DNA of 64,000 nt from positions 62,001 through 126,000 of the forward strand of contig JAFTFX010000013.1 of NCBI GenBank assembly GCA_017458225.1, read 5' to 3'. This DNA is from Prevotella sp. (lineage in GTDB: Bacteria > Bacteroidota > Bacteroidia > Bacteroidales > Bacteroidaceae). Every line of letters starts with the position of its first letter. Position 1 is the stretch's first letter. The notes beneath the pieces are model-generated. The model saw nothing but the letters and a program-made list of their open reading frames with translations. It did not search any database and was not told the DNA's origin. This document shows positions 25,567-35,863 of the stretch, in pieces. Position numbers and translations under genes: made by a program.

Positions 25567-25887
25567 ATGGCAAGCCTTGACGAAGAACTGCTCATGGACG
25601 AGCAGGAGAACAAGCGCGAGATAACCTTTATACGCGAACACCTGCCAGCCGATCTGAAGGAGCAATACTCCGACGAGCAACTGCTTTTCATCATCGATGC
25701 CATAGGCACCTATTTCTATACCAGCGGCATCTTGGAAAGCAATTCCGAAGAGGTTGACATCGACATGGAGGCCGTCTCCGATTTCGTATGTAACGAAGCG
25801 AAAGAAGAGGGTGAAGGACCTTTCGATCCACAGGAAGTGTTCTTTGTGGTAGAGGCCGACCTTGACTTTCAGGAGCAGAACGCCTGA
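25567..25887 (+). CDS. Small acidic protein of unknown function downstream of trxA
   Basis: 106 aa, very acidic (many Glu/Asp), no membrane segment and no signal peptide. A helical start (LDEELLMDEQENKREITFI) leads to a central block LPADLKEQYSDEQLLFIIDAIGTYFY and an acidic C-terminus. It looks like a Bacteroidales-conserved hypothetical linked to trxA. One Cys is present (FVCNEAK). Function unknown; the stop is followed by a terminator. Confidence 0.8.
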   Translation: MASLDEELLMDEQENKREITFIREHLPADLKEQYSDEQLLFIIDAIGTYFYTSGILESNSEEVDIDMEAVSDFVCNEAKEEGEGPFDPQEVFFVVEADLDFQEQNA

Positions 25888-25917
25888 ACGGGTGCGTAGA
25901 TAAAAAAATGAATGAAG

Positions 25918-25950
25918 CTGTGTCATGCAATGAATGGCACAGTTTTTTTT
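25918..25950 (+). terminator. Rho-independent terminator after trxA operon
   Basis: Stem CTGTGTCAT (25918-25926) with ATGGCACAG (25934-25942, one G-U pair), then eight T (25943-25950). Confidence 0.85.
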
Positions 25951-25962
25951 ATTATTTAAAAC

Positions 25963-26025
25963 GAAATTTATGCATAAATTGGAGCAATTTATGCGTAAAT
26001 TGAGCCGATTTATGCAAAAATTCAA
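25963..26025. repeat. Array A, locus 2: three 21-bp tandem units
   Basis: Units 25963-25983, 25984-26004 and 26005-26025. The first has the perfect palindrome AATTTATGCATAAATT; the others are diverged at one or a few positions. Same family, unit number and length (63 bp) as 10714-10776, and in both arrays the third unit begins CCGATT. It lies between a terminator and the promoter of the next gene. Confidence 0.9.
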
Positions 26026-26067
26026 AATGAAAAGCGTTCAATGACGCAGTGTTTGACTTTTTTTTTC

Positions 26068-26075
26068 TATCTTTG
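26068..26075 (+). promoter_or_regulatory. -7 box upstream of the secreted enzyme gene
   Basis: TATCTTTG, 26 bp before the ATG at 26102. No good -33 box at 19-20 bp, so an activator (perhaps the hybrid sensor encoded downstream) may be needed. Confidence 0.55.
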
Positions 26076-26101
26076 CCAGCAGAAACTAAAACTATATTTA
26101 A

Positions 26102-29100
26102 ATGAAACATCTTTTGCTTTTGATGGCATGTCTGTTGGAGAGCACATCGCTATGTCTGGCAGCCAATGAGAAGACTGACGTTACGGCACAGTACCTGACG
26201 AATGCCTCGTTTGAGAATGACAACATCTCGGCACTCACGCCTGAGAACAACAGTGCCGACGGTCTGCGCGGCTATAAGACTGCGGCTCCTACAGGCTGGA
26301 CAGTGACAGGAACTTCGGTTACAAGCCTGATTGTGACAAAAGACTGCTATACCGACAACAACTTCGGCAAGGTGACCACACTGGCCAATGTCACATGGGT
26401 GTCGGGCGGTTCGTGCATCATATTCGACGACGTGCGTCTCTATCAGCTGAGCAATGAGACCGTGATTCCCGAAGAACCCACCGAGGCCGACGTGGAAAGC
26501 CCCACCGAGGGTCGTGTGCTTAGCGACTTCGTAGCCGAAGCCCAGATGAAGGGCGACCTGCTGCAGATGCTGGCCAACTTCGCCACTTACCTGAAGAACG
26601 ACTTCCAAGAGGCTCAGGCCCCCAACTCGGTCAGCGAGGTCTGCGGTTGCTTTAAGGGCGAGAGCACGATGGCATCGAACGAAGCCGGCGTGCGCACCAA
26701 TGCCGACCTGTCGATGATCTGTGCTTTTCTCGTGAAATACGGCAAGGGAAAAGTGACCCTGCCTGCTGGCGTGACGTGGGAGAAGATAGAAGATATGGCC
26801 ATGAAGTCGCTCGTCTTTGCCTACAGCACCCACAAGGCCAACAAGCTGAAGGTGTGCTCCGACAATAAGTATTGGGGCTCCACCTCTACCAGCGATGCCG
26901 TCTGGGAGAGCTCGCTATGGGCCATGTCGGTAGCCTACTCGGCCTTCTTCCAGTGGGATAAGCTGAGCGATACCCAGAAAAACTATATCTACAAGCTGCT
27001 GAAGGCAGAATGCAACTACGAACTCTACCGCAGCATCCCCACGGGCTATGCCGGTGACACCAAGGCCGAGGAAAACGGCTGGGAGGCTGACATCTTGGCT
27101 GCGACCTTAGGACTGTTCCCCAACGACGAGCTTGCCCCCAAGTGGTTCGACCGCCTGCGCGAGTTCGCCATCAACAGCTATTCGCAGAAAAACGATGCCA
27201 CTGACAACACCGTCATCGATCCCGACTACGACCAGAAAACGGTGGCAAATCTCTACAAAGGCCAGAATCTCTACGACGACTACACACTGCAGAACCACAA
27301 CTACTTCCACACATCTTATCAGAACGTAGTCATTCAGGAACTGGGCGAGGCAGCCCTGGCTCTGAAGCTGTTCCAGCAGGGACTCTACGGCACAGAGAAG
27401 TGGAAGACCAACGCCCTGATGCACAACAACGACAAAGTGATGCAGGAAGTGCTCTACTGGCTGGCACTGGCCGACGGCGAACTGGCCATGCCCAACGGCA
27501 ACGACTGGAGTCTGTTCCTCTACGACCAGATTACCTCCTACTCTACTAATGCCTGCTTCCTGCGCGACCCGCACGCACTGCTGCTGGAGAATCTGGCCTA
27601 CAAGATGATCAAGGCCCGCCAGACCACCACCAGCGACGGCTCGTGGCTGCTACGTGCCGACGTAGGTGCACGCCGCATGGGCGTTGAGGCCCACCGCGTC
27701 ATGATGACGTGGCTGATGCACGAAGTGCTCTCCACCGCCGACATGCAGGCCACCGACTGGAACGACTTCAACCGCAGTTATGCGCAGGCGAAGATTCTGA
27801 CATCGCAGAACATCGTGCGCGCCGCTACCGACTCGCGCTTCACCACCTTCTCGTGGAGCGCTGGTCTGCAGAGCTACACTGGCTATATCGCAGCCAACTC
27901 GGTAGACAAGAACAAGATCATCGTGCCCTTCCGCGCCAACAACACGGGCAATTTCCTGGGCTGGTACGAGGTGAGCGGAAAGGGAACCAATGCCACTCCT
28001 GTGGTCAACGGCATCTACCAACTGAAGGACAACAGCTATATCATGAACGGCGAACTGAACACCAACGACGGCACGCTGAACAACCGCTTCGCCATCTACT
28101 CCACGCCGGGCAATGCCGTTATCTATATAGACTATGTACGCGCGAACAACGCAGCCACCATCACTGCTGAAAAGGGCGGACTGATGGCCATCAGCGTGGA
28201 CGAACTGACCAAGACGAAACGAACGCTCTACACCGACGGGGCACACAAGCAACTGGACGGTTCTGCCTTTACCCGTCTGAATGGAAACTGGGTGAATGTC
28301 GACAATGCCTTGGGTATTGTCAACGTGAGCGACAAGCAGTTTGCCTTCGGCGAGAAAGCCAACAACAACTCGGTGATGACAGCCAAGCTGTACACCTCCT
28401 ACTCGAACACCAGTCGCGCGGTGAAGGCCGGCGACGTGGTAGACCGCAGGAACATTACCTACTATTCGAACATCGATGCTGCTTCGACGGCTCAGTTGTC
28501 AACATTCTGCACACAGCTTACCACTCCCGATGGATGGAACGGCATCATTGTCTTCGATCCCGACAGCACAGCCTATCTGCTCTTGAGCAATTTTGCAAGC
28601 GAACAGCCTTGCACACTGGTCAATGTGGAGACACCGCTCGGCCGACCCGTATTCCGCAGTTCCAACTTGACGGCTGAAGCCGGCAATGGACGCTTCGCCA
28701 TAGAAGAGAACCAAAGTGTGGGCAATGTGCTGAAATTCTTCGTAAAGGGCAACGGCTTGCGTGCCGTGCAGGATCCTGACAATCCTGACGTGGCCTACTT
28801 CGAGAGCCTTCTTGACTGCGACTGCGAGTTCGTCATCAAGGCTGTTACCAGCAACGGCATTGCGGAGAAGACAATGAAGACAACGGGTGCGTTTACAGCT
28901 AAAATCGTGGGAGGCGACCTTCTGATCGAGGAAGGTGCCACGTTTCCCGAAAACGATGAAGAAGACCTCACAAAAGGCTACAAGGACATCACGCCGGAAA
29001 AACTGGTGAATGCCAACTTCGAAGAAGACGAGACCTACGGCAAGGCCGACGGCAACGTGAAGCTGGGTTCGACAACCTATAACCCTTGCTATGTAAACAC

Positions 29101-29827
29101 CGTGAGCGCCGTGAACTCGAAGTGGCCGAACATTCTGCCTGTGAAAGGATGGACAGCCGGCAACCAACTAAGCGGCGGTTCTAATTTCTGCCGCATGTAC
29201 TCCATGCCCTATAGCACAACTCAGTATTGCGTCAGTCCGTCAGACGTGGGCAACTATGCCGCACGCTGCTCTCGCCCTGTAAAGGATGCCGATTGTGGCG
29301 AACGAGTGCTCACCGTGCTCAACTCATGGGACTCAGGTGCGAATGCTATCACCCAGAGTGTCACATTGCCAGCCGGCAGCTACCGTCTGCTGATGGATGC
29401 GCGCTATGAGTGTCCGAACCAGACGGCCAATACAGGCACGACCGTCACCACCAGCGGCAATAACACCAACACATCGCTGACAGGCATCAAGATTGGCACC
29501 AAGACCGACTACCGCTATCCTACTGAGAATAACAGCTGGCAGCAACTATGCTACGACTTCGAGCTGTCGCAGCAGCAGTCCGTCACCATCTCACTGGGAT
29601 TCCGCACCTCAGCCGGTGTGGGTGCCGCCAATAACACCCTGCTCTATATTGACAATGTGCGCCTGCTGGTCGACGATGCCACAGCTACCATCATTCGTGA
29701 AGTGCCGTCGGCAGCATCGACAAGACAAAGCACCTATTACGACCTGCAAGGCCGTCCCGTCGGCAAGCAATCGCTCCGACCGGGTATCTACATCACCAGC
29801 GGACAGAAGGTTGTTGTCACAAAATAA
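26102..29827 (+). CDS. Large secreted enzyme, probable polysaccharide-active (alpha/alpha)-toroid protein with T9SS-like C-terminus
   Basis: 1241 aa with a signal peptide (to about residue 20). Residues about 28-115 look like half of a carbohydrate-binding-type beta sandwich (NASFENDN ... IIFDDVRLY). Residues about 140-560 are helix-rich with Trp/Tyr/His/Asn pairs such as NGWEADILAAT and LQNHNYFHTSYQN, suggesting an (alpha/alpha) toroid of lyases or related hydrolases; a beta-rich region follows (about 570-950). A full beta-sandwich domain (about 970-1195, ending LLYIDNVRLLVDD) resembles the N-terminal one. The last 35 residues (YYDLQGRPVGKQSLRPGIYI and on) match the C-terminal sorting signal common in Prevotella-type T9SS cargo. 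A hybrid sensor gene follows by 12 bp. The exact family is not recognised; lyase activity is an inference. Confidence 0.75.
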   Translation: MKHLLLLMACLLESTSLCLAANEKTDVTAQYLTNASFENDNISALTPENNSADGLRGYKTAAPTGWTVTGTSVTSLIVTKDCYTDNNFGKVTTLANVTWVSGGSCIIFDDVRLYQLSNETVIPEEPTEADVESPTEGRVLSDFVAEAQMKGDLLQMLANFATYLKNDFQEAQAPNSVSEVCGCFKGESTMASNEAGVRTNADLSMICAFLVKYGKGKVTLPAGVTWEKIEDMAMKSLVFAYSTHKANKLKVCSDNKYWGSTSTSDAVWESSLWAMSVAYSAFFQWDKLSDTQKNYIYKLLKAECNYELYRSIPTGYAGDTKAEENGWEADILAATLGLFPNDELAPKWFDRLREFAINSYSQKNDATDNTVIDPDYDQKTVANLYKGQNLYDDYTLQNHNYFHTSYQNVVIQELGEAALALKLFQQGLYGTEKWKTNALMHNNDKVMQEVLYWLALADGELAMPNGNDWSLFLYDQITSYSTNACFLRDPHALLLENLAYKMIKARQTTTSDGSWLLRADVGARRMGVEAHRVMMTWLMHEVLSTADMQATDWNDFNRSYAQAKILTSQNIVRAATDSRFTTFSWSAGLQSYTGYIAANSVDKNKIIVPFRANNTGNFLGWYEVSGKGTNATPVVNGIYQLKDNSYIMNGELNTNDGTLNNRFAIYSTPGNAVIYIDYVRANNAATITAEKGGLMAISVDELTKTKRTLYTDGAHKQLDGSAFTRLNGNWVNVDNALGIVNVSDKQFAFGEKANNNSVMTAKLYTSYSNTSRAVKAGDVVDRRNITYYSNIDAASTAQLSTFCTQLTTPDGWNGIIVFDPDSTAYLLLSNFASEQPCTLVNVETPLGRPVFRSSNLTAEAGNGRFAIEENQSVGNVLKFFVKGNGLRAVQDPDNPDVAYFESLLDCDCEFVIKAVTSNGIAEKTMKTTGAFTAKIVGGDLLIEEGATFPENDEEDLTKGYKDITPEKLVNANFEEDETYGKADGNVKLGSTTYNPCYVNTVSAVNSKWPNILPVKGWTAGNQLSGGSNFCRMYSMPYSTTQYCVSPSDVGNYAARCSRPVKDADCGERVLTVLNSWDSGANAITQSVTLPAGSYRLLMDARYECPNQTANTGTTVTTSGNNTNTSLTGIKIGTKTDYRYPTENNSWQQLCYDFELSQQQSVTISLGFRTSAGVGAANNTLLYIDNVRLLVDDATATIIREVPSAASTRQSTYYDLQGRPVGKQSLRPGIYITSGQKVVVTK

Positions 29828-29839
29828 ATTTTCACCACT

Positions 29840-32800
29840 ATGCCTAAAAGAGTCTACACCTTATTATTATATATACTCTCGTGCTCAGCCATGCTGGCAC
29901 AGCAGTTCGTAATGCAAACGCTGCCCAGCCAGAAACGACTGCCGCAATCAGAATTGTATCGTGTCTTTGAAGACTCCGAAGGCTATATGTGGTATGCCAC
30001 ACGCGGTGCTGGTCTCTGCCGTGACAACGGCTTTCAGATTGACGTGTTCCGTGCCGACCGCAACAACCCGGGATTGCTGAGAAGCAACGTGGTGACCTGC
30101 ATTGCCGAAAATGTAGGGAAACACGAGATATGGTTCGGAACCAAGCAGGGTGCCTACGTTCTCAACAAGCGCGACTACAGCATCAAGCCGCTCAGCAACA
30201 TCAAGTCGCACATACACGAAATTGTGCAGACACCCGACAACTGCATGTGGGTAGCACTCAAGAAACAAGTGAAGGTGTTCTCCCCCGACGGCGAGCCATT
30301 AGACAGTTTTGCCCTCTCGTGGAAAGGCGAGCCCATGAGTGCCGAATCGATGACCCTCGACAGCAAGGGCACCCTGTGGATCATGCAATGGGATGGTGGC
30401 GTTCAGGCCATCGACACACGCAGTCGACAGATGAACACCATGAACTGGGAAGTGCCCGTCGGCCCCACATCGCTGGCCGAAGACTCACTGAACCACCTGT
30501 ACTACATCGGCACATGGGGAGCCGGCGTATTCTACTATGACGGCCGCCAGGCCATCCCACTCGATCTGGGACTGACCACCGATGTGCAACGCAAGGTTCG
30601 TTGCGTGAAATACGACCCTTGGCGACACATGCTCTGGGTGGTCACCATGGCCGGTCTCTATGCCTTCGACATCGGTCATCAGGGAAGACTCACTCCCGTT
30701 GAGCTGGGACTGCCCCCTCAACAGGCCATCTTCCGCATCATCTTCGACCACAACGGCTATGTATGGGTGCCGGGAGCCACCCCACTGTCATTCATTCTGC
30801 GCCCCACGACAGGCGGATGGCTCAAGCGGTCGGCATTCGACACGCTTGCCCAACAGGTGGGCTCCAGAATACCTGTCGAAAGGATGCTTTGCGAAGGCGA
30901 CTACTGCTGGATATGGAGCGACCGCACACAACTGCTCCTCTACAATCGCGACACCCAGCAAGTGTCAAACGCCAATGGCCCCATTGACAACGAGACGACA
31001 CGCTTTGGAAACATCATGGCCCTTAGGAAACAGGGGGGCATCTGGTGTGCTACTGGCCGGCAGATTTTCATTTGCAAACACCAAGGCATGAAGGTGGACT
31101 TACAAAAACAAACAGCCCTCACGTTACCAGAGTCAGTATCGGCCTTGTGTGAAGCTCCCGATGGCAGTCTCTACATCGGCACCGGCGACGGCCTATACCG
31201 TTACGAAAAAACATCAGCAACTATTGACACGATTGCCAGGGAGTTACGCACTATCCGCGACATTGCCGTCGCTTCAGACGGTACGGTGTTCTTCATCAGC
31301 ACGGCGAAGGGCATCTGCAAACTGAGTCCCAAGAGCAAGGACTACAGGAGTCTGGCTCCCTATCAGCGCTATACGGCACTGACCATCAGCGACAACGGAC
31401 AGCTGTGGACAGGCAATGCTTTCGGCGAAGTGTGGATGGTCGACGACACCCTGCACTACTGTCCGATAGCCAGCAGCCGTGAGGGTAACGGCGTGAAGCA
31501 ACTGGTGTGTGACTCGCTGAACCACCTCTGGGTGATGGGCGACACCTATCTCACGGAGTATCATCCTGAGAGCGACCGTCGCCGACTGTTCCAAAGCTAC
31601 GACCCGTTCATTGACCTCGACAACTTTGGAGGCATGTCACTCTCTGCTGACGGACAGGTTGTTGTAGTTGGAAGCGGTGGCATGATTGCCTTAAAACCGA
31701 AAATGCTGCCTGTCAACATGAGGATGCCCGTTCCTGCCGTGGCCGCCTATACCATTGACGGGAAAAAGCAACTGGTTTCCTCTATCAGTTCAAAGATAGA
31801 AGTACCGGCCCAGACCGTCACCTTGGAACTGCAGCTGACCTGTTTCTCGTATCTGAAGACTGGCAGCCAGCAGTTTGCCTACCGACTGAAAGGGCTGAGC
31901 AATCAATGGATGGAACTGCCTATCGGCGAGAACACACTGCAACTGGTCAACCTGCCCAAGGGAAACTATACGTTGGAACTGAAAGCCTGCGATCCCTACG
32001 CCCACTGGGGCGACCCTGTCGAGGCACTCGTCATCCACCGTCAACCGGCCTGGTATGAAACGTGGTTTGCCTACTTATGCTATGTGCTGCTGGCTGCTGC
32101 CATCATCGCATGGCTGGTACGTCTCTATCTGAAGCGCAACAAGGAGAAAGCCCGCCAGCAAATGGACGAACAGCTCACGGAAATGAAACTGCAGTTCTTT
32201 ACGAACATCAGCCACGAGTTGCGCACTCCCCTATCGCTCATCATCACGCCGCTGGAAAGCATCATCAGACGAATGGGCGATCCTGAACAGCGATTAGACT
32301 ATGCCACACGCTCAGCCATTCACTCACAAATCGAGACCGTCATCAAGCATGCCAACCATCTGCTCGACATGGTCAACCGTCTGTTGGACTTCCGCAAGCT
32401 GAACATGGGCGAACTGAAACTGCATCCCTCGTTGGGCGACCTATACATGTTCCTGCGAACATGCATCAGCACCTTCAAGCCACTGGCCACCAGCAAGGGG
32501 CTTGCGCTCGAATCAAACATTCCCGATGGCGTGCTCTACACCAGTTTCGATGCCAAAGCCATGCAGAACATCATGTACAACCTGCTGTCGAATGCCATCA
32601 AATACACCACAGAAGGTAGCGTGACCGTTGAAGCCGCTTGCAAGGAGAACCAGCTGACCCTCAAAGTCTCTGACACGGGCGTGGGCATTGCTGCCAGCGA
32701 ACTGCCCTACATCTTCAAACGCTACTATCAGGCATCCAATGCCCAAGAGTCGGCATCGCCCGGCACAGGCATCGGTCTCAGCATGGTCAAAGATCTGATT

Positions 32801-33691
32801 GAGAAGATGGACGGCACCATTACTGCCAACAGTACGGAAGGAAAGGGCAGTTGTTTCACCATCACACTACCCATTGAACCACAGGAAGAGAAAGCGGAAC
32901 TGCCAGTCAACCCCGTCATTCCGAAGCTACCCTCAGTACTCATTGCCGACGACAACGACGACTTCCGCGACTTCTTGGTTCAGGAACTCAAGAACGACTA
33001 CAACATTTTGCAGGCACGCAACGGCCGCGAAGCCCTGCGCATTGCTCAGACTCAATATATCGATGTCATTCTGAGTGACGTGATGATGCCTCAAATGAAC
33101 GGCAACGAACTGTGCCGGCAGCTGAAACAAGACGAGTCTACCTCGCACATCTTCATCATGTTGCTCACCGCCAAGACTGCTGAAGAGAGCATGCTGGAGA
33201 GCTATGAGGCCGGTGCAGACTTCTACCTGACCAAGCCGTTCAGTATGGAGTTGCTGCGCAACCGTCTGCAACACCTCACCCACATGCAGGAGCGTCGTAT
33301 TGAACTGCTGGCGAAAGCCGAGACGCAATCAGCTGACCTGCTCACCGAAGACGAGCTGCGCATTTCACCCATTGACCGTAAGTTCATGGAGAAGATGACG
33401 GCCACGATGGAACAGCATATTGCCGACACCACCTTCTCCGTCGACACGTTCTGTGCCGAAATGGCGATGAGCCGCATGAACTTCTACAGAAAGATGCATG
33501 CACTGACTGGCAAGACACCTGCCCAGTACATCAATGACTACCGTCTTTCACTGGCCGACCGTCTGCTGCGCGAGGGCGAACTGAATGTAAGTGAAGTAGC
33601 CGACCGTACAGGATTCTCTACAGCCAGCTACTTCAGTAAGTGCTACAAAATCAAATTCGGTGTTGCCCCGAAAGAGGCAAGGCAGAAATAG
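29840..33691 (+). CDS. Hybrid two-component system sensor/regulator (HTCS)
   Basis: 1283 aa. Signal peptide; periplasmic two-component-regulator beta-propeller repeats (about 25-640; for example YRVFEDSEGYMWYATRGAG); a Y_Y_Y domain (about 650-730); a transmembrane helix (about 738-760). Then histidine kinase with FTNISHELRTPLS (His792), HATPase with SDTGVGIA, receiver with phospho-acceptor Asp1080 in VILSDVMMPQMNG, and C-terminal AraC HTH (about 1180-1283). All catalytic residues appear intact. HTCS proteins sense oligosaccharides in the periplasm and switch on the adjacent degradation genes (family knowledge). The enzyme at 26102-29827 is the obvious target. No susC/susD pair is in the window. 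Confidence 0.95.
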   Translation: MPKRVYTLLLYILSCSAMLAQQFVMQTLPSQKRLPQSELYRVFEDSEGYMWYATRGAGLCRDNGFQIDVFRADRNNPGLLRSNVVTCIAENVGKHEIWFGTKQGAYVLNKRDYSIKPLSNIKSHIHEIVQTPDNCMWVALKKQVKVFSPDGEPLDSFALSWKGEPMSAESMTLDSKGTLWIMQWDGGVQAIDTRSRQMNTMNWEVPVGPTSLAEDSLNHLYYIGTWGAGVFYYDGRQAIPLDLGLTTDVQRKVRCVKYDPWRHMLWVVTMAGLYAFDIGHQGRLTPVELGLPPQQAIFRIIFDHNGYVWVPGATPLSFILRPTTGGWLKRSAFDTLAQQVGSRIPVERMLCEGDYCWIWSDRTQLLLYNRDTQQVSNANGPIDNETTRFGNIMALRKQGGIWCATGRQIFICKHQGMKVDLQKQTALTLPESVSALCEAPDGSLYIGTGDGLYRYEKTSATIDTIARELRTIRDIAVASDGTVFFISTAKGICKLSPKSKDYRSLAPYQRYTALTISDNGQLWTGNAFGEVWMVDDTLHYCPIASSREGNGVKQLVCDSLNHLWVMGDTYLTEYHPESDRRRLFQSYDPFIDLDNFGGMSLSADGQVVVVGSGGMIALKPKMLPVNMRMPVPAVAAYTIDGKKQLVSSISSKIEVPAQTVTLELQLTCFSYLKTGSQQFAYRLKGLSNQWMELPIGENTLQLVNLPKGNYTLELKACDPYAHWGDPVEALVIHRQPAWYETWFAYLCYVLLAAAIIAWLVRLYLKRNKEKARQQMDEQLTEMKLQFFTNISHELRTPLSLIITPLESIIRRMGDPEQRLDYATRSAIHSQIETVIKHANHLLDMVNRLLDFRKLNMGELKLHPSLGDLYMFLRTCISTFKPLATSKGLALESNIPDGVLYTSFDAKAMQNIMYNLLSNAIKYTTEGSVTVEAACKENQLTLKVSDTGVGIAASELPYIFKRYYQASNAQESASPGTGIGLSMVKDLIEKMDGTITANSTEGKGSCFTITLPIEPQEEKAELPVNPVIPKLPSVLIADDNDDFRDFLVQELKNDYNILQARNGREALRIAQTQYIDVILSDVMMPQMNGNELCRQLKQDESTSHIFIMLLTAKTAEESMLESYEAGADFYLTKPFSMELLRNRLQHLTHMQERRIELLAKAETQSADLLTEDELRISPIDRKFMEKMTATMEQHIADTTFSVDTFCAEMAMSRMNFYRKMHALTGKTPAQYINDYRLSLADRLLREGELNVSEVADRTGFSTASYFSKCYKIKFGVAPKEARQK

Positions 33692-33698
33692 AAAAATG

Positions 33699-34106
33699 CT
33701 ATGCAGATACGGTGCGCGTGCCATCGGCATTCTCGCTGATGGTGACGCGCACTGCATCTTCAGGCAATAACTCTTCAATCAGTTCCGGCCACTCAATAAA
33801 GCACAGTGCTCCTGAATAGAAGTATTCCTCATACCCCATATCATAGACTTCCTCCAGTTTCTTGATACGGTAGAAGTCGAAATGATAGATGGGCATTTCG
33901 CCTGCCTGATATTCATTCACAATGGCAAATGTGGGCGATGTGATCACGTCCTGCACACCCAACTCTTCGCAGATAGCCTTGACGAACGTAGTCTTTCCTG
34001 CCCCCATCTTACCATAGAAAGCAAAAACTTTCCGGTCGCCCAGCTGACTAATAAACTCGCGAGCCGCCTCGCGGATATGCTCTATATTCTTAATCTCAAT
34101 ATTCAT
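33699..34106 (-). CDS. tsaE: tRNA threonylcarbamoyladenosine biosynthesis ATPase TsaE
   Basis: 135 aa from the ATG at 34106; the frame reaches back to 34166, inside porX, giving a non-homologous tail, so it is rejected. Walker [17 protein letters not shown], then [13 protein letters not shown] and [21 protein letters not shown], the usual TsaE blocks, then [13 protein letters not shown]. It drives the TsaB-TsaD cycle for t6A37 of ANN-decoding tRNAs. It follows porX by 56 bp, a linkage common in Bacteroidales. The 3' end is 7 bp from the convergent HTCS gene. Confidence 0.95.
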   Translation of the reverse strand: MNIEIKNIEHIREAAREFISQLGDRKVFAFYGKMGAGKTTFVKAICEELGVQDVITSPTFAIVNEYQAGEMPIYHFDFYRIKKLEEVYDMGYEEYFYSGALCFIEWPELIEELLPEDAVRVTISENADGTRTVSA

Positions 34107-34162
34107 AAGCGCAATTCTAAAGTATTCTGACCATTTTTCTTCTCTCCACTTACCTTCGCTCC

Positions 34163-35833
34163 TCACCTCTTCTTACCCGTCATCGTCACCAACGGTATCA
34201 GCATTTCTTCCATCGAGATGCCACCATGCTGGAACGTATCTTTGTAATAGCTCACGTAGTAGTTGTAGTTATTCGGATAGGCAAAGAACGAGTCGCCCGT
34301 GGCGAAGACATAGCTGGTCGACAGGTTGGGTTGCGGCAACTGAGCTTGTCGCGGATCTTTGATTACAAACAGATCTTTTGAGTCGTAGCCCAGACTCTTG
34401 CCCAGCTTATAGCGCAGGTTCGTGTTCGTGTTGCGGTCGCCCACAATCTTCACAGGCTTTGTACAACGAATAGAGCCGTGGTCGGTAGTGACGATCACCT
34501 TATAGTCAGTCTGAGCCAGTCGACGGAAGAAATCGGCTATCACCGAATGGCGGAACCAGCTGAGCGTGATGCTGCGATAGGCCGACTCGTTGTTGGCCAG
34601 TTCGCGCACCATGCGGCTCTCTGTACGGGCATGCGAGAGCATGTCGATGAAGTTGAATACCACCACGTTCAGTTGATTTTTCTCCATCTGGTTGAACTGC
34701 TGCATCAGCTTTTCAGCATCAGCCGAATTGTTCACTTTGTGGTAAGAGAAGGTCTCATGTCGGCGATAACGGTCCAGTTGTGTCTGAATGAGTGGTTCTT
34801 CGTTCAGGTTCTTTCCTTCCTCCTCGTCTTCGTCGACCCACAAATCGGGAAACATTTCAGCAATCTTGTTTGGCATCAGACCTGAAAAGATGGCATTTCG
34901 GGCATATTGTGTTGCCGTCGGCAGAATGCTGTAGTAGATATCCTCATCAATATCATACTGGTCGCCTATCTCATGAGCCAACATGCGCCACTGGTCATAG
35001 CGGAAGTTGTCGAGCACCACCAGTAGCACTTTCTCGCCAGCAGAGAGCAAGGGGAATATTTTCTGCTTGAAGATCTCCGGCGAAAGCAGGGGAGCAGACT
35101 CTCCCCCAACTCCTCCCTGCGAGGGAGGGGAATATATACTTCTATCGGCAGAGTTAACGACTCCCCTCCCTCGCAGGGAGGAGTTGGGGGAGAGTCTGCT
35201 CACCCAGTCCAAGTAGTTCTTCTTCACGAACTTGGCAAAGCCCAGATTAGCCTCTTCCTTCTGCATCTGCAGCATCTCCGTCATCTGCGAGTCGGTACTG
35301 CTCAGTTCCAGTTCCCAGTGCACCAGTCGTTTATACACATCCACCCAGTCCTGCCAGTTGCGGCAGTCCATAATCTGCATGGCTATCTGCTGGAACTGTT
35401 GCTGATAGCGACTCTGCGTCACCTCCGTTTCCAGCTCCTTGCGGTGAATATTTTTCTTCAGTGTGAGCAGAATCTGGTTCGGATTGACCGGCTTGATAAG
35501 ATAGTCGGCTATTTTCTGTCCGATGGCCTGATTCATGATGTTCTCCTCCTCGCTCTTTGTCACCATCACCACGGGTGTCGAGGGCGACAGCTCCTTGATT
35601 TTTTGCAGGGTCTCCAGTCCCGACAACCCTGGCATCTGCTCGTCAAGCAACACCAGATCGAACGACCGCATTCCCGCTGACGCGCCTACCCGTAGCCTTT
35701 CACGGCACAAATCAATAGCATCAGTACCATTCGATGCCGTTGTCACCTCATATCCTTTTTTCTGCAGAAACAAGATATGCGCCTTCAGCAGCTCCATCTC
35801 GTCATCCACCCATAACAGTTGTCCGTTATTCAT
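34163..35833 (-). CDS. porX: PorX: response regulator with PglZ domain, T9SS regulator, carrying a palindromic insertion
   Basis: 556 aa; PorX is usually near 520. Receiver domain first ([14 protein letters not shown], phospho-acceptor Asp64 in [19 protein letters not shown]), a helical linker, then a PglZ/alkaline-phosphatase-like domain (about 255-550: [39 protein letters not shown]). PorX acts with PorY and a sigma factor to control T9SS genes (family knowledge). Residues about 212-248 (including [11 protein letters not shown]) are encoded by a perfect 110-bp palindromic element (35092-35201) in the linker. The reading frame stays open and both domains are intact, so the protein is probably functional. 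Confidence 0.94.
   Translation of the reverse strand: MNNGQLLWVDDEMELLKAHILFLQKKGYEVTTASNGTDAIDLCRERLRVGASAGMRSFDLVLLDEQMPGLSGLETLQKIKELSPSTPVVMVTKSEEENIMNQAIGQKIADYLIKPVNPNQILLTLKKNIHRKELETEVTQSRYQQQFQQIAMQIMDCRNWQDWVDVYKRLVHWELELSSTDSQMTEMLQMQKEEANLGFAKFVKKNYLDWVSRLSPNSSLRGRGVVNSADRSIYSPPSQGGVGGESAPLLSPEIFKQKIFPLLSAGEKVLLVVLDNFRYDQWRMLAHEIGDQYDIDEDIYYSILPTATQYARNAIFSGLMPNKIAEMFPDLWVDEDEEEGKNLNEEPLIQTQLDRYRRHETFSYHKVNNSADAEKLMQQFNQMEKNQLNVVVFNFIDMLSHARTESRMVRELANNESAYRSITLSWFRHSVIADFFRRLAQTDYKVIVTTDHGSIRCTKPVKIVGDRNTNTNLRYKLGKSLGYDSKDLFVIKDPRQAQLPQPNLSTSYVFATGDSFFAYPNNYNYYVSYYKDTFQHGGISMEEMLIPLVTMTGKKR
35092..35201. repeat. Palindromic element inserted in porX
   Basis: Two perfect 40-bp arms (35092-35131 and 35162-35201) around a 30-bp centre. 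Each arm itself contains an inverted CTCCCTGCGAGGGAG-type hairpin. One related arm lies between the chrA halves (58251-58284) and a related two-armed element lies in purL (47322-47408). It is read through in frame as part of PorX. Confidence 0.95.
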
Positions 35834-35863
35834 AATTTCAGAAATTTATGGATAATACAAAAC

